Assembly (NCBI GenBank): GCA_964034945.1 | Contig: OZ035961.1 | Location: 26,947,684 to 27,011,683, forward strand | Length of the DNA: 64,000 nucleotides | Direction of reading: 5' to 3' | Source: Chrysopilus asiliformis | Lineage: Eukaryota; Arthropoda; Insecta; Diptera; Rhagionidae | Shown here: piece after piece, positions 44,987 through 57,600 of the stretch | Numbering within the stretch: position 1 is the first letter of the stretch | Layout: every line of letters starts with the position of its first letter | Translations under genes and position numbers: made by a program | Notes under the pieces: model-generated | Told to the model about the DNA's origin: nothing | What the model saw: the letters and a program-made list of their open reading frames with translations, nothing else | Database searches by the model: none

Positions 44987-47650
44987 GCGGCTCCAAATTA
45001 ACGCTTTTTTGTGTTGCTTTTTGGTGAACAATTTTCTCAGGACAGGCAAACTTGGCAACTGCAAAATGTAAACTAAAAACATTGGGGTAAAAACCACCTG
45101 CCACAGATAACAAAAAAATATGTTCACTTGTAGCAGAAGTACGTGGAAAGCATTGTCAGGTGAACTGGAAAGATAAGGAGTAAAAATTTCAACGACGGAA
45201 AATTTTCTTTCGCTCATAATTCGCACATATTTTGTGAACTCGGAGTATATGCAGGTGAACTTTGTTCGCCAGAGTACGGCTAAAGGTGCCATAAAATCGA
45301 CTGCAGTTGGTAACCTTTTTTTTCTCTTAGTACAGAAATAGCTAGAGAAATTTTCAAATCGTGGTACCAAGCAGACTGCACATTTATATCTGTATACCAA
45401 GGCTCGCCAAATGGTTCACGTGGTACGAATTTTTAAATTTTAATCCCATCGGAAAAATAAAGAACCAAAAGGAAATAATGGTTTTCCAGAGTTTTTTGGC
45501 TGTAGAGCCACAACAGTTAACGATACAACCTACATATGTGTCTTAAGAGAATTTACAGGTAATTAAATTTGGTATGTAACAGAGATTTGATGGAAATTTC
45601 CAGAGCTTTTCTGTGGCGTGGAAAATCTTGTGGGAAATTTATTTCGCTATACTTTTATTTGCAAATTTCGTACGGTTTTAATACATTTCGTCATTCACAC
45701 TATATATATTCGATATCGTCCACATCTTTCGTGGTCACGTCATTGATAGATATCTTGGTGTCACTCTGATGAGATCCACCACTAATTCTCAGGATCGAAA
45801 CTTGACGTTTCCATGAGAAATCTGGTACTTGAATAGAAATCGGTCCGATAGAAGCAAAAATGATTCCAATATGACCTATAGCCCGAAAATTATCAAAGAA
45901 TATTAAAAATTCATATGGTCGTAATATTCATTTACAGTTTTCGCGGCAACTAAATTATTTCTTAATTAAAATGTTGTCAAATTACAATGAAGCGATGAGA
46001 AAATGAAGCATGATTTAAACATTTTCAAATTGAAAATTAAACTATTAAATTTATATCGAATACTTAAAAACGTGCAACTAAATATTCTGCCCAAAATTCT
46101 TCAATGGGAATTATTTAACAGTGTATGATGCCCACCTGAGGCTATCAATTACAACAAATCTCCTTATCTTTTGCAATATTATAGCTCTGCGCGACGTATA
46201 GCACTTGCTTAGACACATCTTAAAATTTTTGAACGATTCATTTGCGAAAACCACCACGAAGGAAGATGCACCGAAACTCATTCGAAATAATTTCAAGAGA
46301 AAAGCAAAACATCCAAGAAAATCTTACGAACCGATTATGGTGGCCCTTTTGCATATGGAGGCGCATCATGGATTTAGGTAGACAGGAAACTCTACAAAGT
46401 AAAAGGCATAATTCAAGTTTCTGATGTGACCACATTTAACACACACAAAACAAATTAGCGAGACACTCAACAAAAATTCAGTCAATTTTTTTTTCTTATA
46501 TTTTATTCCACTGCCATTTTGATGCGGCGATATAAGATACAAGTTAAGGTGAAAGAAAAGCCAACGCATGGTGGAATTACCGGCCACCAAAAAACTTCAA
46601 TAAATAAATCATAAATTTTATTGTAACTGCAATAAGATGCAATTAAAATTAATTTTTGTACAAAAAAAAGAAAGATTTCAATATCAAATTACGGTCTTTA
46701 TGGTAATAACACGTGCAACTGTGCTCTTACCGAAATTACAGACTGGAGGTCTCCCCGAAAATTGCCCCCAACTGCATATAAATCTACCTGCATATATCAT
46801 ACCCGTCGCTAGCAAAGGTAACTCTGAGCCCTTTTCCGCCCTTTCGCCACATGAGTTTTCGTTCGGGGTGTTTAACCAAAGGAGGAGGAAGGACAAATTA
46901 CTGGATGTCAGGTATTCTGCCACATTATGTTGGACATATTTTGATGTAGTGAGAGATAAATAGCACAAATACTCTCCAACACTTCTCTTATGCTAGATTT
47001 GAAAAAAATAAACATAACAGAAAAACTCTGTTTTTTCGCGCTTAAACATTAAATATTGTATGTAGCCAACAATTGCCTGTGTCCGCGGAGATCATGCAAC
47101 GGCTCTATAGTTTATCATGTGTGAGAGAGTTTTGTGAATTACGGTGTGCATACGTAATTTGTATATTCGGCCGAGAAGTTCCTACTACCCTCCGCCGCTC
47201 TACCTCTTGTTGTAATGCTCAAGTGTAAATTCAGCGAACCGGTAAAAAAGTGAAATTTCAATTCTAGCCCCTACACCCGGTTTCCTTCGAAGCCTGGGGC
47301 TAGCACGTACTTGAATATAAAAACTCACTTTTAAGGGATGAGAACATGAACTCAAGGCTCAAGAGTTCAACTTAATGTCCGCACCGAAACCTGAATACTA
47401 GAGTTGTAAACAGACACACACGGCCAAAAATATTTTGCTTGTCGTGTCGGTTCTAAAAAAAGGGATCAAAATTCATATTTATATACGAAGTGGCTTACAG
47501 TGAAACTTCAATAAAATTTGTACGAAAATAAAACGCAGTTTTTTTATATGTTTTCTATTCATTTTAGTTCTTCATCTTAGAGTCTGCTACGCAGGGTATA
47601 TTCGAGCGATCATGGGTAGTAGATTATTTAAAAAAATCCATTTGTGTAAG
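44987..47650. other. Long non-coding block, mostly unique
   Basis: Mixed-composition stretches at 46.68-46.95 and 47.05-47.35 kb. Opposite-strand frames at 46637-46968 (108 and 94 codons) overlap almost fully and show no domain. A 145-codon reverse frame at 44963-45400 runs through the M1 end and is not credible. No gene recognised. Confidence 0.5.
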
Positions 47651-47654
47651 AAAG

Positions 47655-48020
47655 GAGTGGTCCGATTGGATTTTGATGCATGGAAAGTTTATGTAACATC
47701 ATATTCCAATCACATTTCATCTTTACAAATTTGTCGATAATGTGCACCGTTTTCGAAGAAATAGAAAAAAAGTATCAAATTTATACTGAGGAGGGAAATA
47801 ATGGTCCAATTGGATTTTGATGTGTGGATAAATTATGTAAAATCCTATTCTAAACACATTTTACCTAAATAAATTTTTCAATAAGACTCACCATTTTCGA
47901 ATTTTTTTTAAATAACTGGGTCGTTTTTATGGGGAATATCGTGTTTACGGACGGACACACGAACAGACAGACGGACGGACATGCGGAAATCAAAATCTTT
48001 CAGCATCCCTAACACCCTGT
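47655..48020 (+). repeat. Dispersed repeat family D2, copy 4 (internally duplicated)
   Basis: gtccgattggattttgatgc at 47659 and a second start (gtccaattggattttgatgt) at 47803 show two partial units. It ends with gacagacggacggacatgcg and aaatctttcagcatccctaa, the most complete D2 3' end in the window. Confidence 0.65.
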
Positions 48021-49862
48021 TGTATCCTTTTATTTAACTTGAATAGTCGATAGAATTGAGTAATGTTTGAATCTAGCCAGTGGAATCGAACTTGAACTCG
48101 ACATAAACTATTGAATTGCTAACTAAGCCACAATTTTTATCTGTTTTTTTGAAAAAATAGAAAATTAAGGACCTCCAAGGTAACACAAAATATCATAAAG
48201 TGGACGTCAGGTCCTAAATCTGCATCAATCTCTTGACCTTTTGGTCGCGGCGTCTATTTCACGCCCTTTTGTGTTAGTTGGGCCTAAATCGACAATATTT
48301 TAGAGCAGAGTCCATGAAAGAAATTTAATTTAAATTTTCGGTTTTCTAAACAAAAAAAACCTTGAAGGCAAATTTAAAAAGTAAAAAAAAAATCAAAAAC
48401 ATTTCCAATGACTATGAAAAGTCAAAATTTTAATTGATTTTTATATATTCAGCTTCAAGGAAATGGCATTGAAAAGGATCTGTCGCATGTTTCAAAACTA
48501 TGCAACCCATTTTTTCTAATTTTAACATCCGTATTTCAGGCATTTCTTTTGTGCAACGATGAAATTCAACCTCACGGTGACTCTTTTCCCGGTTCGACTG
48601 TGTATGCGGACGTATGCTTCAGCAACGAAAAGGGTTAGGTGTGGATCGCGGGTAGATTCCACCGTAAAGGACATGGTCATAAATAAAAACTCATCAAAAT
48701 CGTGTTACCATATTAACCGCACATGTAGAGCGCACTTCCCTTTCAAAGTATCTCCTCGTCGTGTTCGAATTTGTTGCCGGTTTTTGTATCTTTTTCGCAA
48801 TGATGTCGAGAAGGCTTTTCGGATTCCGTTGTTCTTTTTTTCCCGAATACGATTTTGATAAGCATCCCACCAACATTTTTTTAATTTATGTGGCCCACGT
48901 CTCTTTTCTGACCACATTAATACGTACACACTATAAATATTTTCTGCCCAAACTGACACCAACAACAATAAGAAAAACACCAAGAATTGGCATGACGAAA
49001 AAAAAAATTCAAATAAGATTAAAATTATTAGATTTTGTATTAAAGACCATGATGGTTGTCATGGCGATCTAAATATGAAAACAAAAAAATACCTGGATGT
49101 GACAAATCCTATGCAAGAGTATTTAAACATTGTTTTTTTTATGAATTTTTTAAAGTAAATTTTCTCAAGTTTGTTAGCGAAAAAAATCTTCGACATTTTA
49201 AGATTGTGAGAATTTTAGTTATAAATATGCCATGTCAAAGAGAGAAAATATTTTCCAAAAAGAAACAAATTTTTTATATTGAAAAAAATTGTAGAATTTG
49301 TTAAATTTTGTTTTCATATTTGTAGATAAAAATTATAAAATTTCAAATCAGTATAGTAAATACTGAGTGAATATCGATATATTTACAAACTTTAAAAAAG
49401 AATTCCAATAAATAAATAGAAATTATGTCACTAAAAGCCGTATTTTGACAATGTTTTCATACTGCAAAATATGCAAACAATGGCTGGCAATAAAAACAAA
49501 ATATTTGTGATAATTTTTTGCTCTTCCTTCTGAGTTAGCTCATTCTCTCAAAAAAAAAATCACTTTTCAAAAAATCAGTTGAGTGGTTTCAAAGTTAGAA
49601 CAAATTTCGGCTTTAGTTTTGACTAAGCTTGCCGGTTTTTTCCCGATTTTTTTAAATAATTTTTAGACAACAAAATGTTTAGAATGGATTTGTCATAATT
49701 TATTCTTCCATTCTTTTTCGATATTTGAAGTCGTTCTTATTCGAGGCGAAAAGTTGCGAAACTACAAAGTTTAAAATTTCAAAATAAAAAGTCAAAAAAA
49801 TTCGAGGAAATCTCGAGAACGGCAAGAAATGAAAGTTTAAAATTGAAGACAAGAATTATAAC
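48021..49862. other. AT-rich non-coding block
   Basis: Overlapping frames on both strands at 48559-49072 (99, 92 and 103 codons) have no domain and conflict with each other. The rest is A/T-rich. No gene recognised. Confidence 0.5.
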
Positions 49863-49865
49863 TTA

Positions 49866-49992
49866 GTGCCGTTTGCACCAACAAAAATTAGCAACTTATG
49901 TACAACTTAAATTATTTAAGTCCCAGAATTTCTACGGTGAAAGTAGTCTAGCCGTAACTTAATTTTTTAACAATAGTACGCGCAAATGGGCC
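49866..49992. mobile_element. Small PIF/Harbinger-like MITE (127 bp) flanked by TTA
   Basis: TTA at 49863-49865 and 49993-49995. The left end GTGCCGTTTGCACC and the right end on the other strand, GGCCCATTTGCGCG, share a G-GCC-TTTGC core. TTAAGTT/AACTTAA words recur inside. TTA target sites and GGCCCRTTTGC-type ends are typical of PIF/Harbinger MITEs. Confidence 0.55.
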
Positions 49993-50631
49993 TTAATGTC
50001 CTCTCCGATTACTAGAGTTCTAAACAGATATAATTAAATTAAAGTTGAAATATCATTGAATTCAATCCTTACTTTTTACAAACAAGAAAGCTTTTAAATA
50101 AATAATTGTTATTTTTGTGAACTAATTTTTCTGGACTTTATTTTTATGATTTTTTTAAAGTATAAAAATGACTCGTGAGCGACTTCAGAAATTAAACAAT
50201 GGCAGTTGCAGAATTTATTAGAAGTTTTATTTTTCACACTAAATGAAAGTTTGTTGAAAAAACCGGACAATACCCGATTTTCCATAAAAATCAGATTCCG
50301 AAATGTGTCCGAGAAAAATGAGATTATTTGTTTTAAAAAATTGGTTTAAAAAATCGCAAAAAATTATAATCGAGTTTTGCGGCGGCGATTTTGATCCAGA
50401 GATTTTTCTTCAAATGTTAATAAACCGACATGTTTTGTTCACTGTTTCCTATCCGGTGGAACACGACTCCAAAGACTGGATCTTAGATTTTAAGAGGTCC
50501 CAATTTTCTTATGAAATTTTTTTTTTATGAAATTAGAAAAGTAACGGATTTACCCAAAAACAAAAAAACAGTGGAGGTCTTTTAAGGACAAAATCTCAAT
50601 TGAATTTTTTTTTTAATTCGCACAACCGAAT

Positions 50632-50720
50632 TTTTACCTGCGGTGCATTTTTATTGCAGGATTTTACCTTCCGGCTCATTTTTCTTAGAAAAATTTGCCT
50701 GGGGCGCAATTTTTTTGTGG
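50632..50720 (+). repeat. GCCTGCGGCGC word cluster, second locus
   Basis: acctgcggtgcattttt, accttccggctcattttt and gcctggggcgcaattttt occur with about 30-bp spacing, parallel to 18236-18335. Each word is followed by a T run. Confidence 0.55.
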
Positions 50721-50799
50721 AGTTTTACAATAATCTGTCAATTACAGTGAGAGAAGGGGTTCACCGATCTTTTTATAACTCTAAATTGCAAAATATAAA

Positions 50800-51115
50800 T
50801 CATACTAATATATAAAAAAATGAGTTGGTGTCTGTTTGTCTGTCTGTTCCTCTTTCACGCAAAAACGGCTGAACCGATTGACTTGAAATTTGGCATGAGT
50901 ATCTGTGGTAGTTCTGGTTCCAACATAGGTATCCGGAAAAGTAGCGCGAAGGGTGAGGGGAGGGGGTAAAGGGATCTCGAAACTTAGCTCTTGCGCTATG
51001 TTACCCTTTCGCGGGGAAACTACCGAGCCGATTGGCCTGAAGTTTAGCTCCAACATTGACCAGCAAAAAAAAATTGAAAAAACTTAACCCGGCAACGACG
51101 GGTTTGCAAAGCTAG
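50800..51115 (+). mobile_element. Short non-autonomous Helitron (316 bp)
   Basis: Begins A|TCATACTAATATATAAA, has gagttggtgtctgtttgtct and ctgaaccgattgacttgaaa blocks shared with 39381-39862, and ends with the ACCCG/CGGGT stem followed by TTTGCAAAG-CTAG|T. It lacks the duplicated module of the longer copy. No coding capacity. Confidence 0.9.
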
Positions 51116-54100
51116 TTGCAAAATAAAAGGCCCGCCATAGAAAAATCGATTAAAAGTTTTAAATCATAATAGTGTCGTCCCAAGTTCCAGAATTTTCAAA
51201 TTAGGTTATGCAACAAATACTTTCATATAACTTTTGCAAAAAAAATGTGTGAGATAATTTTTAAGGTATGACAAAAAAAATTACTATAAATCCATCGATC
51301 TCATAAAAAAATGGATATAATCTTTCATTTCGTTCGAATTCAACAAAATTGCCTCAAACTTAAAATCACATTAATGAATTAACAGTGTACGCGCTGTGGT
51401 ATCTTTAAAAAGAGGGAAAAAATGAAAAATCTACTCAACGCGGTTCGAATCACCTTTAACAAATCGTTTAAAGATCAGATTTGTGTTATTTGGGAATGTT
51501 TTATGTTTTATATCGGGTCTTCAACACACATATTAAATTTTTTATACGTTTTTATTTTTATTTTTTCTTAATATTTTTTTTCTACCTGTCCAATTTGGCT
51601 TTGTTTTATCAGTTTATTTTTGGTTTTGTCTGTTATTTTGCTTTTGCGGTTATGTTTGTTTGAATGTTAATTTCTCCATAATATCATCAAACTGAAGGCC
51701 CCCACAGTTCTTCTTGTTCTACACTATTACCCCTGATGGGCCCAAAATACCTTAGTAGGTTTTCAAAATGCGAAGAGCCACAAGAAGAGCTCTTTCTCGT
51801 AAGACTTTTAACTAAAATGCCTATGGTTTTAGTATTTCAGATAGATATATATTTCGCTGTACGGCAGCCAACCTACAGTTCTTAGGGAATCTTCTGGAAA
51901 TTTTACAGAATGAACATGATATTAAAACGCACGCTGACGAGAATGAAAAACGCACACTTTCACAAATATCAAATGAAAATCAAGAAAGAAAAAAAAAATA
52001 AATATAAAAATTTACGAAAAAAATCAACTCATTCTATCTGGGTTTGAGAGCAAGGTGCAGCAGTAAAGGAAACGAGGAAAAATCATTTTATTAATGTGAG
52101 AATTTTTAAATTTATTGACTTGAATGTGAGCGCGTTCTTGGCTCATCGACATCGATAAATATTCAAATTATGCTCACCCAAAATGCCAATGTAATAAGGT
52201 CGCCGGGATTGTGCCACTTGAGGAGTTTTGCATCAACGAAGGGTAAGAAGAGTATAAAAAAAATCCCTTCTTTCTCTTTTATTTCAAATCTCCATGCGGT
52301 ATGGGGCTTCGAGTTTGCCTGTTTTCTTGCGAGACTTACGTTTCTTGGGGTGTCTCTACTTCTTGTCTTTTCAATCATAAAATTTTCCTTCGATTAAGCG
52401 ATTAAAATTATTGCAATAAACGAGATTTTTATTGTTTTTGTAACGTGCATGGCTGTTATCATATCTTCAAAGAAAAGTTATTGATTTTTTATACAAAAAT
52501 TTTGTAATACGAGAAATGAAAATCACTTGTGGAAAGAATAAAATGAAAAAAATCCCTATCAAGATTATATATACCAACAAGAGCGACGTATCAGAAGGCC
52601 TTTTTTTTAAAAAAAAACCCTCCGTAAAGAAATCGAAATCAGAGCCAGGGAGTAATCCTCGAGGGCCCTTTAGTCATTATCGATGAATATGGCCATAAAT
52701 ATTATTATGAGTTCAACTTGGCTAAGGGAAACACAACGATAAAACAGTAATAAAAATTAAAAAACAATATTCAATTTTAAAAAGACCTTTTACCTTGAGA
52801 ATATCCATCTTGTACAGTAATATTTTGTGGATATTTCGATCTTTTATGATTTTATTCCAATATTCGGTTCACTGGAACACTCTTGGACTTTACATTCGGA
52901 ATCTCCCGCTTCGATACATACATAGACGGTGGTAGTTACAGCAATAAAGTATATTTTCTGCACCAACCATTGCGTCAAAGAACTACAAATACCTGAAAGG
53001 TAGCTAATTTGAACCTGCAGCGCTTTGAATTCGATTTATTGTGGCCATCACGTAATGACCATCACTCAAGCCATAAGATTTATGGCGTTCAAAACTGTTC
53101 GAACAATATCAATGGTAATTATTAGGATGTGACGATTCTTAAGCTTGAAAATTACATTTCTCTGGATTTTTATTTCTTCTTCAAAAAAATCCTCAAATTT
53201 TCCTCAAAATTTTATGATGTATTGCTGTCCGGTCCTTGACACAAGACAGGTTTAGAAAATAACTGTTGGACGAAAGAGATTTCTTAATTTTAGCCATACA
53301 ACAACAGTCAAAGTGTAAGACAACATCGGACGAAGGATGATCAACATTCGTGCAGCAATTCGATGAACTTTTTTCCTGTTAATCACGTTATTTCGATCGG
53401 AACAAAACATCAAATTATACAATTTTCACATCGCAAAAAAATAAAAATTCATCAAAAATTGTGCGATAATTCTTTAACACGTTCGATCACCTTATTGGCG
53501 GCAAATATTCTCAAAAGCGTCTAGTTACACGAATAAAATCGAAAAGTAGATTTTTTTGAAATCCGGCGCTTTTCATATGAACGTGAAATAAAGTGAATGA
53601 TTGGCGATTATTGAAAAGTGTTTTGAATTTTTGGCGGCATATGCAAATTTTGAGTCGTTGTGTGCGTGACTGAATATAAACCAATTTGGAATTTGACACG
53701 TGTTTTCATTCCATTTTGATCGATTTCTGATAAATAAAATTCCATTTCTGATAAAAAAAAATCTATTTCTGGAAGTGCTTAAATTGAGTGTTTATCGTTG
53801 GAGGTTTTAATGCAGACTTAACTAAACTAGCATTTTTTCGTGTATGGCACGTATTTGCCACTAAATAATACATACTTCTAGTGCCAGAAACCTTGCTTTT
53901 TGTATAGTTGTATAGATATGGCAAAAATTGAAGAAACTGATATTTGGAGCAGTTTAATATTGCATTAGAAATCCGTATGTGGAACCGTTTTCGAGATATT
54001 CATATTTTTAAAAGATTTCAGTCTTTTGCAATTTTCATGAAAACTAACGGTGTTTTTGTGATTATATGTATGAAACAAATTGAAGTTAATGAAAATTTTC

Positions 54101-54125
54101 ACAAACTTTTTCTATTTTACCCTTT
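51116..54125. other. Long AT-rich non-coding block
   Basis: 51.48-51.66 kb is T-rich (a 60-codon frame of mostly F, Y and L is a composition effect). 52.14-52.40 kb is mixed in composition. No TIR pairs or recognised proteins. Confidence 0.5.
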
Positions 54126-54126
54126 T

Positions 54127-54345
54127 TTTACTTTCGTCTTCTACAGAGGGAAAGTATTGTATTCATGACGGAGACCGACTTGAGAACGGGAGCAGATAGA
54201 AAATTTCTGATCAGTACAAAATCCTTGGCAAAATTATGAGAATGTCCGTGCATCTGTCTATCGTTCTGTCAGTCTGTCCGTTGTACGTATCTTAAATAAC
54301 TCGAGAACGCCTTGACCTAGCGACTTGAAATTTTCTTTCGCGCTC
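54127..54345 (-). repeat. Dispersed repeat family D1, copy 4 (inverted)
   Basis: The reverse strand reads aagtcgctaggtcaaggcg, ttctcgagttatttaagata, a CTGATCAGAAA block and the ttccctctgtagaag tail, as in the other D1 copies. GCC-rich words (gcgccgcaggcc) follow at about 54401. Confidence 0.6.
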
Positions 54346-54678
54346 TTACGTTTGATAAATAGTAGCAACGGAAATTGTAAAAATACCAATAAAGAGAAAT
54401 GCGCCGCAGGCCACATCTTTTGGGGTGATGCGCCTTTTGTGAAAAGTCCTTGAAAAATGTACTGCAAGAGAAAACAAAACTTCTTTGGAGCAGCCTTTAA
54501 CTGAAATAGAGTTCGCCGTGTGGGTAAAGGTCGACCGAGAAGCGGTCAGGGGCAAAGCTCTAGTAATTAAATATGTAAATCAATGTCTATCGCCACTCTT
54601 GGGATATCTTACATTTTGGACACACTTTTTCAGCTATTGCGGAAATTGAGAATTTGTTGGCAGTTCGTGGCAGACTAA

Positions 54679-55019
54679 AGGCCCAACTATGATAGACATA
54701 AGAACGCATATATAAATGTCAAATTCCCAACGAATGTAGACATACATAGCTGTCAACATAATCTTCATTTTACCTCAAGTGGAAATTAATATGGCCACAA
54801 TATTATTAAATTCACACTAAAATTTTAGGTTATGTTCACTATTTACATATGCCAGTTCCATTTTTATCGAATTATTCATGCTTAACGAATGTTTAACGAA
54901 GGTTTGAAAGTGGCAACACTTTGACACATGTCTATTGTGGGTAATAACATTGACTTTCTTATTCTGGAAATAACATATGCAGCTACATATGCGTTCTTAT
55001 GTCTATCATAGTTGGGTCT
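54679..55019. mobile_element. PIF/Harbinger-like MITE (341 bp) flanked by TAA
   Basis: TAA at 54676-54678 and 55020-55022. The left end AGGCCCAACTATGATAGACA, continuing TAAGAACGCATAT, matches the right end on the other strand (AGACCCAACTATGATAGACA, TAAGAACGCATAT). The TIR is about 33 bp with one mismatch. ACATATG/CATATGT words recur inside. No transposase. Confidence 0.88.
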
Positions 55020-55022
55020 TAA

Positions 55023-55879
55023 GAATTACAAAAAGTTGGAGTATAAAATGAGCAGAAGCAGAGTTCTAGTAGAAATGAATTCGTTTTCTCATTAAAATTT
55101 GTTAGTACACGCCATCAATGTTTCAAGAGTATTTGACCAATTGTCAATAAAATACCTCACACTTTTAGGAGGAAGGGGAGACCTACTGAGAGCGCCGGCG
55201 ACACTCATTCTCATACTAAAGAAAAGTGAAAATTATCGTGAATAATTTTATAGATAGCCTTAAATCTAAATTATTTTACACCCCTTGTTTACAAAACATA
55301 CATTGTGTTCTTTATGCGAAGAAAATAATAATACACCTTAAAAATCAAATCAAAAACAACAATGTTTGAAAGCTGTGTACAGACAATGTAATAACAATTG
55401 CGGTTTTGGTCAATCAACATAATTTATATTTGCAAAAAAAGAAACTGCGAATAAAATCAGGTAGCAGTCAATTAGTGTAAATACTGTAAATCCTTAGTTC
55501 AATTTGATTTAAGACCGTCTTGCATTACACAAATTGCTACCTTGGCATTGAGAGGAAGTTTCATGATCTGCTACGCAACCACCTTCTCTCTTTGATTTCA
55601 TTTTAATGATGTACCGACGTCCATTCGAACATGCTAACATTGTAACCAATTTGTCAAAAAATTTAACTCATTTAATAGCGCGTATCAGCACAAAAACATT
55701 TTACATAAAAATACATCCATATGTAGACATATTATAAGAATGAATGCAACCGGTGTGTGCGCTGCGCACCCAACTCTAAGATAATCTACTTACCGTACAT
55801 ACAATGTCCGATCGCAATTATATGTGATTATGATAAACGATAGGATAGGTAGAGGTAAACTATACAAAATATAGAAGAC
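55023..55879. other. Non-coding block
   Basis: A/T-rich, without recognisable repeats, RNA genes or proteins. Confidence 0.55.
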
Positions 55880-55975
55880 TGACGTCTGTGGCTAAGCGTA
55901 TCCATCTCGGATGGGAATCAGCGTCCCTCACGTCCTGATAGTTGCAATTCGATTCAATCCAAGGTGAGTCAAGGT
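55880..55975 (+). mobile_element. Possible tRNA-derived SINE head
   Basis: TGGCTAAGCG (55889-55898) resembles a polymerase III A box and GCAATTCGATTC (55944-55955) resembles a B box. The spacing of about 55 bp fits a tRNA with a long variable arm. The acceptor stem cannot be closed cleanly, so a working tRNA gene is unlikely. No second copy in the window supports the SINE call. Confidence 0.3.
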
Positions 55976-57179
55976 ATTCGCCGTGGCAACCGACGATACA
56001 CAACAAGTGGTGAAGTCGACCTTTCCAACATTTCCATTCCCGCACGTGAGGCAATTTTCTCCCGGGTAAAACTACCGGTGCAAAAAAAATCCAGAAAAAG
56101 TGGCAGTTTCAAATTTTCTGGTTCAACATTTGTGATTTTTCAAAATGCTTTAGGAAAATAGGCCTTAAATGCTGTTCTTTAATAAACTTTGACCGTTTTT
56201 GTAGGGACACAAAAATTTTCGAATCTTTCAGCACTCCAAATTTTACATCCTCCAACCATAACAAAAAAAATTTCAGTCTCGAACCAAACACTTCTTACTT
56301 TGTTTCTGTAATTGATAATGTGTGCTTTAAGGAGTTTGTTTTTTCTGTAAAACAATTCCGAGTTAAGTTGGTAAATTACGTGCCCACCGTTTTTACGCCA
56401 ACGACTGCAATAAAACAGGTAATAATATAGGCATAATAATAGCGCTAGTTGGAGTAAACCATAATTTTGACTAAATGCTTCAGGTTGCATTCAGTCACTC
56501 ATCTTTTTGATACAATGAAAGTAATTTTCATGTTTAAGCCTAAGCCGGAACATAACGACGAGATAATAAGCAAATTATCAGGGAAATTATCCTACAAACT
56601 GAATTAAATTAATTGATTTGTAATTTTCTTTCGAAAAATACAAAATATTTTCATCTGCTGATGGTTTAGCATCTGCTTTAGCAATATTTATTTCTTATTT
56701 ATTGTCATTTTATGCGAAATAATCGACGATTGTGAGAAGTTTAAAATATATGTATTTAACAAAGGATATAAAGTAAGAAATGTTCGAGCAAAATTACTGA
56801 TAAAGATATTACTGAAAAACATACAGCGCAAATTTTTTTAATTTCTTGTTGGTGGTAAAGAACCGGTATTTTATTTCATGAAAAACTATTTCAACATTTT
56901 TTTTAATAATTGTTTTCAGACTTTTCTTTAAAAATAATATTTAAAAAAAAGAAACGTCGGAGAAGAAGCGACGATCGTGTTGAAAATGGGGCGTTTAGAC
57001 CACCAAGGAATTTATAAGAAAAGACCAAAATCGTTTTCAACAAACGTTGTAACCTTTTCAACAAACGTTGCTTTTTTGGTCCAGGAATTTTAAAAAATAG
57101 ATTAAAAGGGTAACACGTCTTCAAAACTACAAAAAATTATATTTTGAAATTTTTTTTTTAAAAAACTTGGAGATGCAAA
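55976..57179. other. Non-coding block
   Basis: Mixed composition to about 56.1 kb, A/T-rich thereafter. The 103-codon reverse frame (56179-56490) has no motif. No gene recognised. Confidence 0.5.
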
Positions 57180-57600
57180 ACGGTTTTTTAAACGGAACCA
57201 AAAACCACTAAATCATTGGAATTTTAGAGAACCCAAACCAAACCATAACTTTAACCACTCTGAAAAAAAGACCGAACCGAACCAAAACCAAACCAGTTTT
57301 TAAAATAGATGCTGCCCTATAATTCAAAAATGCCCTCTAACTCAAAAAATGTGACTAATATGAGCAGGGAACTCCAAAACCACTGAATAGGAACCAAAAA
57401 CCACTGAACCATTAAAATTTTGGGGAACCAAAACCTGAAACAAAATTTTGAAACCAAAGCCAGATCCAAATTTTTGTAATTTTAGAAACCAAAACTAGAA
57501 CCAGAATCAAATTTTCACAATTTAAGATCCAACACCAATGCCAAAAATCAGAAATCCGATTCGCCCTTGTATCAAAACTGAACCACACTCAAAAAACTTT
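57180..57600 (+). repeat. Degenerate AACCAAAACC-rich array
   Basis: Over about 400 bp, words such as aaccaaaacc, gaaccgaacc, accaaaaccactgaa and aaaccaaagcc recur on one strand only, giving a strong C/A bias. Two blocks (accactgaataggaaccaaa and accactgaaccattaaaa) suggest decayed tandem units of about 35-45 bp. Confidence 0.55.

Noticed and set aside
46637..46968. Overlapping 108- and 94-codon frames on opposite strands
   Set aside because: They occupy the same DNA and neither has a motif. Open frames of this size are expected in 64 kb.
48559..49072. Cluster of ~100-codon frames on both strands
   Set aside because: Mutually overlapping and without recognisable domains.
55880..55975. Functional tRNA gene
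   Set aside because: A-box and B-box-like strings exist, but I could not close an acceptor stem or assign an anticodon arm. Kept only as a weak SINE candidate.
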